From: Spirochaetaceae bacterium
Lineage (GTDB): Bacteria; Spirochaetota; Spirochaetia; Treponematales; Breznakiellaceae
Assembly: GCA_031265025.1 (NCBI GenBank)
Contig: JAISDF010000023.1
Span: forward strand, 1 to 8,959
Length of the DNA: 8,959 bases
Direction: 5' to 3'
In this document: positions 1 through 5,656 of the stretch, piece by piece
Position numbering within the stretch: the stretch's first letter is position 1
Layout: the number at the start of each line of letters is the position of its first letter
Program-made: the position numbers and the translations under genes
The notes under the pieces: model-generated
What the model saw: the letters and a program-made list of their open reading frames with translations, nothing else
What the model was told of the DNA's origin: nothing
The model's database searches: none

Positions 1-290
1 GCGCTCCGGTATTCTTCGTCAAAAAACGAAAGGCTGAATTGTCCTGCGCCGTTCATGTATTCTACAGTACGGCGACCCGGACGGACAAAAACAAAGGCGA
101 CGTTTTTTCTCCAGAGCACACCGAGGCCGCCCCAGGAAGCGGTCATGGTATTCCAGCCGCCCGAAGGGCCGTCTCCGGCGCTGATGAGCATCCAGCCGTC
201 GCCTATGCGTGCAAAGGGCGAACCGGGAAACGCGCCAAGGTCTTTTTCCGTCCATGTCCTGTCAGACGCGAGGGCCTGAGTCTGCTTCAT
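1..290 (-). CDS. Flavin reductase-like (flavoredoxin-type) protein, N-terminal part only
   Basis: This gene runs off the left edge, so only its first 96 codons are visible. It starts at ATG 290-288, preceded by a strong GGAGG Shine-Dalgarno about 5 nt upstream. The visible protein contains NTMTASWGGLGVLW (residues 47-60), VFVRPGRRTVEYM (67-79) and FSLSFFDEEYR (85-95). These are typical of the flavin reductase-like domain family, split-barrel proteins that bind FMN and act as NAD(P)H:flavin reductases or small electron-transfer flavoproteins. The substrate cannot be told from the sequence. Its start codon overlaps the pgi stop codon (ATGA), so it is almost certainly translated from the pgi message, possibly by translational coupling. 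An overlapping reading frame (complement of 19-255) is a shadow. Family assignment is confident and the exact role is unknown. Confidence 0.85.
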   Translation of the reverse strand, partial: MKQTQALASDRTWTEKDLGAFPGSPFARIGDGWMLISAGDGPSGGWNTMTASWGGLGVLWRKNVAFVFVRPGRRTVEYMNGAGQFSLSFFDEEYRS

Positions 291-1900
291 GATTCCTCCT
301 GTATGCCAAGAAGTTTTAGGTAGGCGTCAAGGGCTGAATCGCCGGAACTTCCCCGGTTCCCGGACGCGAGGGCCTTTTTGGTAAGTTCCTTGCCCAACTG
401 CACCCCTTCTTGGTCAAAGCTGTTTATGTTCCAGAGGAAACCCTGAAACATGACCTTGTTCTCAAAATGGGCAAGCAGGGCGCCCAGTGAACGGGGCTCC
501 GCTTTTTTTCCGTATATGAGGCTTGAGGGCCTTCCTCCGGGAAATTCCCTGGTGAAGTTTTCCTGGCTATGGTCAAGTTTCCGGCCCCTGGCAAACGCCA
601 CAATCTGGGCGGCAAGATTCGCCTTGAGCTTTGTCTGGCTTGTCGAGCCTTCAACTTCAATATCCTCTCCCCTCTGGCTTTCCAGAAAACCCATAAACTC
701 AAGGGGAATAATGTCGGTCCCCTGGTGGAGAAGCTGGTAAAACGAATGCTGCCCGTTGGTTCCCGGTTCCCCGAAGACCAGGGGCCCTGTGGCATAGGCT
801 ATGGGCCTGCCGTCCCTGTTGACCCTTTTGCCGTTTGATTCCATGTCAAGCTGCTGTAAATGGGCGGGAAAGCGGGAAAGGGCCTGGCTGTAGGGAAGCG
901 CCGCCGTCGCCGTATACCCCATCAGATTCCGCTCCCAGACGCCGATGAGGGCGGCAAGAAGGCTGGCGTTCTCTGTTACGCGGCTTTCAAGGGCAAGCTT
1001 GTCGGCCTCATGGGCGCCCTCAAGAAATTCCCCGAAACTCCGGGAACCAAAGGCCAGGGAAAGTACCACGCCGCCCGCGGGCGAGCTGGAAGAATACCTG
1101 CCGCCTATAAAATCGTCCATATAAAAGGAATCAAGATAGGCCGGATTGCGGGCCAGGGGGCTGGTCTCGCTGGTTATCGCCACCAGGTGCTTCGCGGGGT
1201 CGAGGCCGGCTTTTTTGAGGCGGTCCCTGACAAAGAGTTCGTTGGCAAGGGTCTCCTGGGTGGTTCCGCTTTTGGAAACCAGGATGAAAAGGGTTCTTTC
1301 CAAATCAAGGGAAGACACGACCTTCGCGCCGTCGTCGGGGTCAACATTGGAGATGAAGGCGGCGTCCATGTTCTTTCTTCCTGAGGCTATGGCCCAGTTT
1401 TCAAGGGCCAGGTACAGGGCGCGGGGGCCCAAGTCGGAGCCGCCTATGCCTATCTGTACCGCGGCGCCGAAGGGTTTGCCGCTTCCGCCCCTGATCTCCC
1501 CCCTTGACACCCTGTCCGCAAAGGCGGCGACGCGCTCGCGTTCTCCCGTATAGAACCGCTCCAGATCCTTCCCCTGGTGAATCACCGGCTTTCCGAGCCG
1601 GCCCCTGAGCAGGTGGTGCAGCACCCGGCGCTGTTCGCCGGTGTTCATATATTCCCCGTCAAGGAGCATACGGTACTTGCCAATAAGCTCCTGTTCATCG
1701 GCAAGGGCCTGAAGCAGCTTTATTTCGGGCTCGTCAACAGCCTTGGCCGCCCAGGAATACATGAGCCCCCCGCCGGCCGGAACAAGGCAGCGGGCCACCC
1801 TTTCGGCGTCGAGCTTCGCGTAATCAAAGGAATACTCCCGGAGGGCGTGGGTTAAAAGGTTCGCGTAGGCCGCGGTCTTGTCCAGATCGATAAATTCCAT
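287..1900 (-). CDS. pgi: Glucose-6-phosphate isomerase
   Basis: This cytoplasmic enzyme interconverts glucose 6-phosphate and fructose 6-phosphate in glycolysis and gluconeogenesis. The 537-residue length is normal for the large bacterial form. The sugar-phosphate-binding SIS-domain segments are visible: GIGGSDLGPRAL (151-162) and the phosphate loop SKSGTTQET (209-217). FIGGRYS follows at 265-270. Catalytic-region motifs are MESNGK with Glu354, GEPGTNGQHSFYQ with His385, and SFDQEGVQLGK ending in Lys504; by family knowledge this Glu, His and Lys carry out ring opening and proton transfer. All key residues are present, so it should be active. The start ATG (1900-1898) has a GGAG about 6 nt upstream. 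It lies 62 bp downstream of argR and overlaps the next gene by ATGA. An AT-rich inverted repeat sits in its leader. Long antisense frames inside it are codon-bias shadows. Confidence 0.97.
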   Translation of the reverse strand: MEFIDLDKTAAYANLLTHALREYSFDYAKLDAERVARCLVPAGGGLMYSWAAKAVDEPEIKLLQALADEQELIGKYRMLLDGEYMNTGEQRRVLHHLLRGRLGKPVIHQGKDLERFYTGERERVAAFADRVSRGEIRGGSGKPFGAAVQIGIGGSDLGPRALYLALENWAIASGRKNMDAAFISNVDPDDGAKVVSSLDLERTLFILVSKSGTTQETLANELFVRDRLKKAGLDPAKHLVAITSETSPLARNPAYLDSFYMDDFIGGRYSSSSPAGGVVLSLAFGSRSFGEFLEGAHEADKLALESRVTENASLLAALIGVWERNLMGYTATAALPYSQALSRFPAHLQQLDMESNGKRVNRDGRPIAYATGPLVFGEPGTNGQHSFYQLLHQGTDIIPLEFMGFLESQRGEDIEVEGSTSQTKLKANLAAQIVAFARGRKLDHSQENFTREFPGGRPSSLIYGKKAEPRSLGALLAHFENKVMFQGFLWNINSFDQEGVQLGKELTKKALASGNRGSSGDSALDAYLKLLGIQEES

Positions 1901-1917
1901 TTTTACTCCAGTGAGCT

Positions 1918-1943
1918 TGTTTCAAATTTGAAATTTTGAAACA
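1918..1943. repeat. AT-rich inverted repeat in the argR-pgi gap
   Basis: Two perfect 9-bp arms, TGTTTCAAA (1918-1926) and TTTGAAACA (1935-1943), flank an 8-nt centre. Inside it, 1920-1933 is a separate perfect 14-bp palindrome, TTTCAAATTTGAAA, so the site holds three TTTSAAA-like half sites. It lies 18-43 nt upstream of the pgi start codon. The arms are AT-rich and no T-run follows, so it does not look like an intrinsic terminator. It could be an operator for pgi, an mRNA-leader hairpin, or one copy of a small dispersed repeat. The sequence alone does not decide. Confidence 0.6.
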
Positions 1944-1962
1944 GCCTCCAATGTAAGAAAGT

Positions 1963-2436
1963 TCAGTCTTCCAGTTCGGGAATGCTCTCCTTCATGCGGA
2001 GCATAAAATCCTCGCCCGAAATCCCTTCCCTGAGACACACAAAAACCGTGTTGTCCCTGCCCGCTATGGTCCCCAGCACATCGTCAAGGCCCAGATTGTC
2101 CACAGCCAGGGCCACCGCGTCCGAATGACCCGAATAGGTGCGTATCACCACCATATTCCCCGACCAGTCGATGGATATATAGCCCCGCAAAAAATCATGA
2201 ATGTAGGTTCGTTCCGTTTCCTGCCTTTCGTCATCGCCGGGAAGGGTGTAAATATACCCGTTGCTGCCGTCGGAGATCTTGCCGACTTTGAGCAGTTTAA
2301 GGTCCCTGGACAGGGTAGCCTGGGTTACCATGAAACCCTCTTTCTGCAGATGGCCGAGCAGCACTTCCTGTGATTCAATACGGTAGGTTTTGATGAGTTT
2401 TCGGATTGATTTAAGACGGGTTAATCGTTCTTTCAC
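1963..2436 (-). CDS. argR: Arginine repressor ArgR
   Basis: ArgR is a hexameric DNA-binding regulator that senses L-arginine and binds ARG boxes to control arginine biosynthesis and catabolism. At 157 residues it has the standard length. The N-terminal winged helix-turn-helix includes TLSRDLKLL (41-49), with the Ser43-Arg44 pair that contacts DNA in this family. The C-terminal oligomerisation and arginine-binding domain includes GTIAGRDNT (122-130). Most family members have GTIAGDDT there, so this copy carries an extra Arg and Asn in place of the second Asp, which may alter effector binding. The start is GTG (2436-2434): an in-frame TAG lies directly upstream and a GGAG sits 6 nt away. An ARG-box palindrome lies 17 nt upstream, indicating autoregulation. 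No arginine pathway gene is in view. Confidence 0.95.
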   Translation of the reverse strand: MKERLTRLKSIRKLIKTYRIESQEVLLGHLQKEGFMVTQATLSRDLKLLKVGKISDGSNGYIYTLPGDDERQETERTYIHDFLRGYISIDWSGNMVVIRTYSGHSDAVALAVDNLGLDDVLGTIAGRDNTVFVCLREGISGEDFMLRMKESIPELED

Positions 2437-2453
2437 CTATGGCTCCGGAACCT

Positions 2454-2465
2454 GAATAATTATTC
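2454..2465. promoter_or_regulatory. ARG box (ArgR operator) upstream of argR
   Basis: The perfect 12-bp palindrome GAATAATTATTC is preceded by T. It matches the core of the known ARG-box consensus TGAATWWWWATTCA, with only the final outer A missing. It lies 17 nt upstream of the argR GTG and just downstream of a candidate argR promoter, where bound repressor would block transcription. No second, tandem copy at the usual 2-3 bp spacing is obvious. It also lies upstream of the divergent fapA-like gene, so that gene might be affected. Confidence 0.75.
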
Positions 2466-2479
2466 CCGGTTCACGCATA

Positions 2480-2508
2480 AACATACAATAACGAGTACTT
2501 TATTTCAA
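2480..2508 (-). promoter_or_regulatory. Candidate sigma-70 promoter for argR
   Basis: On the minus strand a -35 TTGAAA (2508-2503, 5 of 6 to consensus) is followed after 17 nt by TATGTT (2485-2480, 4 of 6). The predicted start of transcription is near 2473, which places the ARG box (2454-2465) in the first 20 transcribed bases, a typical repressor position. The assignment rests on motif matches only. Confidence 0.45.
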
Positions 2509-2607
2509 GTAATAACACATAAAACCCGGTATAGCTTCCGCATAAACCCTTTGCGGCCCGGAAATTTTCACCGATACTCTTATAGAGGGGAACCGGAGCG
2601 CGTTGCG

Positions 2608-4032
2608 ATGGAGAATCAGGAAAATACAGCTCAAAACACCGATAACCGGAAAACCATACTTTCGGGACTTCACCCCAATGACGGGACCGTGGTTATTACC
2701 TTTTCGGACGATAACCTTGAAGCCTGGGCGGATTTTATTCCCCCCATGGCAAAGGGGCAGCCCCTGGATATGGACTATGTTACAGACGCCCTCAAGCGCT
2801 TCAACATCACCAGCGGGGTGCTCTGGGACGCCGTCAGGGACGCCCTGGCCGTTACAGGCGAAACAGGCCGCCCCAAAAGGCAGGTGCTCATAGCCCGGGG
2901 CGAAAAACCCGTGTCCGAGGAAGCGGAATACTTTCGTTTCAATCCTGAACTTGAAAAACACAGCCTTCCGGGACTCGACGTGCTCAGGGTGGATTACCGG
3001 GATATTTCACCCTATATAATGGTGAATAAAGACCAGGTGATAGCCTCCAAACAGGCGCGTATAGCCGGTAAAAAGGGAACCGACGTACACGGAATGGACA
3101 TCCCCTTTACGGTCATCCGGCACGAGACGGTACGGGGCGGAAACAATACGGTTTCAGGCGATGAGGACATACGGGCCGGCATAGACGGAAGGCTCATCAG
3201 GGAGAACGGTGTACTCAGCGTTGACGAAGTCCTGGTCATCAAGGGCCAGGTGGGTTATGCCACAGGCCATGTAAATTTTCCCGGCGACGTGATCATAGAC
3301 GGACCCGTGGCCGACGGTTTCAAGGTATACTCAGGGGGTTCCGTCCTGGTAAAACAAACCTTTGACGTTACCGAGCTTAACGCGAAAAAGGACCTTAACG
3401 TCGCCGGAGGACTCATAGGAAGGGGCAAGGCCCTGGTGAAGACAGGCGGCGCGCTCAGAGCAAGATTCATACGCAACTGCCATGTGGCCTCCAGGGAGAC
3501 GGTACTCATTGATTCTGAAATTTTCAACTCCAGCATCTTTTCGCTCCAGCGGGTTGAACTCGGCGACAGGGGACGCATAACGGGCGGCGATATATACGCC
3601 ATACACGGCATAAAGGCGGCGCACATAGGAACCCAGTCGGGCAGGGCCACGAGGCTCCACTGCGGCATTGATTTTACCGTAGTCCAGGAAAAGGAAAAAC
3701 TTAACCTCAGGCTCCGCATTCTCGTGGCCAAACTGCAGAAGCTCCTTGATTTTATCGCCGGAGCCGACCCGGCCAGTGAACAGAAAAAAAGGATGGACGA
3801 ACTTGCCCTGCGTCTTGAGGAAGAGATAGACAAAATCACCGCCCGCATTTCAGACCTCATGGACAAGGTCAACGCCGATGAACACGCCACGGTGGACGTT
3901 TCCGGGGAAATAGCCGGGGGAACCCTTGTCGAAATATGCGCCATAGCCTATGTGGTCGAGCACAACCTCAAACGGGTGCGCATACGCCTCGACAAGGCCC
4001 AGGGCAAGCTGGTTCACGAGATGTTGAAATAG
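2608..4032 (+). CDS. FapA / DUF342 family protein
   Basis: This 474-residue protein is of the flagellar assembly protein A family (DUF342, FapA). An N-terminal alpha/beta region (about 15-130) leads into a glycine-rich repeat region (about 185-355) that includes GHVNFPGDVIIDGPVADG and GGLIGRGKALVKTGGALRARFI. Such repeats fit the right-handed beta-helix fold shared with bactofilins and MinC-C. A long charged coiled coil follows (about 357-424), then a short C-terminal domain. There is no signal peptide or membrane segment, so it should be cytoplasmic. In Vibrio, FapA links sugar-PTS state to flagellation; the spirochaete role is unknown. The ATG at 2608 is chosen because GGAG lies 9 nt upstream; an in-frame TTG at 2551 has no ribosome site. 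It is divergent from argR. Confidence 0.85.
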   Translation: MENQENTAQNTDNRKTILSGLHPNDGTVVITFSDDNLEAWADFIPPMAKGQPLDMDYVTDALKRFNITSGVLWDAVRDALAVTGETGRPKRQVLIARGEKPVSEEAEYFRFNPELEKHSLPGLDVLRVDYRDISPYIMVNKDQVIASKQARIAGKKGTDVHGMDIPFTVIRHETVRGGNNTVSGDEDIRAGIDGRLIRENGVLSVDEVLVIKGQVGYATGHVNFPGDVIIDGPVADGFKVYSGGSVLVKQTFDVTELNAKKDLNVAGGLIGRGKALVKTGGALRARFIRNCHVASRETVLIDSEIFNSSIFSLQRVELGDRGRITGGDIYAIHGIKAAHIGTQSGRATRLHCGIDFTVVQEKEKLNLRLRILVAKLQKLLDFIAGADPASEQKKRMDELALRLEEEIDKITARISDLMDKVNADEHATVDVSGEIAGGTLVEICAIAYVVEHNLKRVRIRLDKAQGKLVHEMLK

Positions 4033-4039
4033 CCGTCTA

Positions 4040-4067
4040 TTGCCTCTTTTGCCAAAACCGGTATAAT
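4040..4067 (+). promoter_or_regulatory. Promoter for the FlK-type thioesterase, possibly giving a leaderless mRNA
   Basis: A perfect -10 box TATAAT (4062-4067) is preceded at 16 nt by TTGCCT (4040-4045, 4 of 6 to the -35 consensus). The -10 ends only 7 nt before the ATG at 4075, so transcription should begin at about 4074-4075, at or one base before the start codon. No Shine-Dalgarno is present in those 7 nt. Read-through from the upstream FapA-type gene, which ends 42 bp away, is also possible. Confidence 0.55.
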
Positions 4068-4074
4068 CGGCAGC

Positions 4075-4491
4075 ATGGATTTTACCGAAATACTTAAACC
4101 CGGCCTCAGGGGTGAATCGTCAACGGTTGTCGATGATACCAATACCGCCGCTTCCTGGGGCTCGGGAGGGCTGCCCGTCTATGCCACCCCCTGCGTGGTC
4201 GCCCTTCTTGAAAACGCCTGTTTCCGGGCCACCAAAGCGCTCCTGCCCGAGGGCTGGTCCACAGTAGGAACGGAAGTCAATATCAGACATCTTGCCCCTA
4301 GCCCCAGGGGACGGACCGTCAGGGCCTTAGGGGAATTGTTTGAAAATGACGGGCGGCGTCTTGTCTTCAAGGTTCAGGTCTATGACGAAATCGACGGCAA
4401 ACAGAACCAGCTCATAGCCGAAGGAACCCACGGCCGCTTCATCATTAACAACAAAAAATTCCTCGATAAGGCTGAAGGCAAAAGGGAGTGA
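4075..4491 (+). CDS. FlK-type hotdog-fold acyl-CoA thioesterase
   Basis: This 138-residue single-domain protein resembles the fluoroacetyl-CoA thioesterase (FlK) family, which hydrolyses small acyl-CoA thioesters. Diagnostic segments are LKPGLRGE (7-14), GSGGLPVYATPCVVALLENA (29-48), VGTEVNIRHLAPSP (64-77) and IAEGTHGRFII (114-124). The FlK catalytic residues Thr42, Glu50 and His76 correspond here to Thr38, Glu46 and His72 with identical spacing (8 and 26 residues), so a working active site is expected. Most members are not fluoroacetate-specific; the natural acyl group here is unknown and could be a toxic or dead-end short acyl-CoA. The ATG fits the family N-terminus but has no ribosome-binding site and sits right behind a -10 box. 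It is convergent with the transporter operon, whose stop codon is 22 bp away; no clear terminator is seen between them. Confidence 0.88.
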   Translation: MDFTEILKPGLRGESSTVVDDTNTAASWGSGGLPVYATPCVVALLENACFRATKALLPEGWSTVGTEVNIRHLAPSPRGRTVRALGELFENDGRRLVFKVQVYDEIDGKQNQLIAEGTHGRFIINNKKFLDKAEGKRE

Positions 4492-4513
4492 GGCTGTACG
4501 CTAATGAAGCCCC

Positions 4514-5656
4514 CTACACGTCAGGCAGCACCCGCACACATTCAATATCAAGAACGGCGTTTACCTTTTCTCCTTCGCTGTAGCTGGTATAGAGCTGGGG
4601 ATTGTATATTTCGATTACCAGGGTGGTTCCCGCGGCGTCAAGTTCGTATTCAACATTGGAACCGAAGAAGGTAACCCGCTTTACCGTGCCGGGGATGCCT
4701 TCGCTGTCTTTTGAGAGCTTGACCGATTCGGGCCTGAAGGCAAGGCAGCACGCTTTGCCTTTTTCAACAGGAATTTTGCCGGGATTGGGAACCTTGAAAA
4801 TCTTTCCGCCTATGCTGACCGCGGCGGCGTCTCCGTCGGCGCCTTCGTAGGTTCCGCTGATGAAATTCGCCGTCCCTATAAAATTGGCGACGAATTTACT
4901 GACGGGGTATTCATATATATCCTTGGGGCTTCCTGTCTGCATGAGGTCCCCGTCCTTCATGATTACTACCCTGTCGGAGATGGCCATGGCTTCGGCCTGG
5001 TCATGGGTTACATAGAGGCTCGTGATGCCCAGCCTTTTTTGCAGGGACCGCAGTTCGTCCCTCATGTGCACCCTGAGTTTGGCGTCAAGGTTGGACAGGG
5101 GTTCGTCAAAGAGCAGCACCATGGGTTCAATGACTATGGCCCTGGCAAGGGCTACGCGCTGCTGCTGCCCTCCCGAAAGCTGATTGGGGAAGCGTTTTTC
5201 CATGCCGTCAAGCTGCATGAGATCAACCGCCCTGTTGGTACGGGCCAGCACCTCGTTTCTGGGAAGCCGCTGCACCTTAAGGCCGTAGGCTATATTATCC
5301 CATATACTCATGTGGGGGAACAGGGCGTAACTCTGGAACACCATGGATATACCCCGCCTGTTGGGAGGAACCTTGGCAATATCCTTGCCGCCTATGAATA
5401 TCTGCCCGGCGGTGGGATATTCAAAGCCCGAAATCATCCTCAAGGTAGTGGTCTTACCGCAGCCTGAGGGACCAAGGAGGGTTACCAGTTCCCCGTCGGC
5501 TATGTCGAGACTGATATGGTTTACCGCCGTAGTCTCCCCCCTGCCTTCGGGGGTGGGGAAAATTTTCGTGATGTCTTTGAGGCTTACACCGCTGCTTTTT
5601 CCGCTGAACTGCCGTATAGCTTCGGTATCATGCGGTTTCAATGTATCTTCACTCAT
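4514..5656 (-). CDS. ABC importer ATPase, FbpC/AfuC/PotA type
   Basis: This 380-residue cytoplasmic ATPase powers the importer encoded by the two genes upstream. Counting from the chosen start it shows Walker A GPSGCGKTT (62-70), Q-loop Gln108 in VFQSYALFPH, the ABC signature LSGGQQQ (160-166), Walker B VLLFDEP (180-186) and switch His218 in YVTHDQAEAMA. A C-terminal TOBE-type domain (about 265-375) is typical of iron, polyamine, sulfate and sugar-phosphate importers. An upstream in-frame ATG at 5671 would add five residues, but its codons contain the GGAGG that sits 8 nt before the ATG at 5656, so 5656 is the likely start. The start region overlaps the permease stop codon by 8 bp, which suggests coupled translation. 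The ATPase alone does not reveal the substrate. Confidence 0.92.
   Translation of the reverse strand: MSEDTLKPHDTEAIRQFSGKSSGVSLKDITKIFPTPEGRGETTAVNHISLDIADGELVTLLGPSGCGKTTTLRMISGFEYPTAGQIFIGGKDIAKVPPNRRGISMVFQSYALFPHMSIWDNIAYGLKVQRLPRNEVLARTNRAVDLMQLDGMEKRFPNQLSGGQQQRVALARAIVIEPMVLLFDEPLSNLDAKLRVHMRDELRSLQKRLGITSLYVTHDQAEAMAISDRVVIMKDGDLMQTGSPKDIYEYPVSKFVANFIGTANFISGTYEGADGDAAAVSIGGKIFKVPNPGKIPVEKGKACCLAFRPESVKLSKDSEGIPGTVKRVTFFGSNVEYELDAAGTTLVIEIYNPQLYTSYSEGEKVNAVLDIECVRVLPDV

Noticed and set aside
860..1384. A 174-codon open frame on the plus strand
   Set aside because: It is antisense to pgi and exists because of codon bias; pgi motifs on the other strand are intact.
2551..2607. Longer N-terminus of the FapA-type gene from a TTG codon
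   Set aside because: There is no ribosome site before the TTG, while GGAG at 2595-2598 is well placed for the ATG at 2608.
3255..3944. A 229-codon open frame on the minus strand
   Set aside because: It is antisense to the FapA-type gene, and its Ser/Met/Pro-rich product is typical of a shadow frame.
4492..4513. Bidirectional terminator between the convergent thioesterase and ATPase genes
   Set aside because: Only a weak 4-bp GGCT/AGCC pairing is visible with no T-run on either strand.
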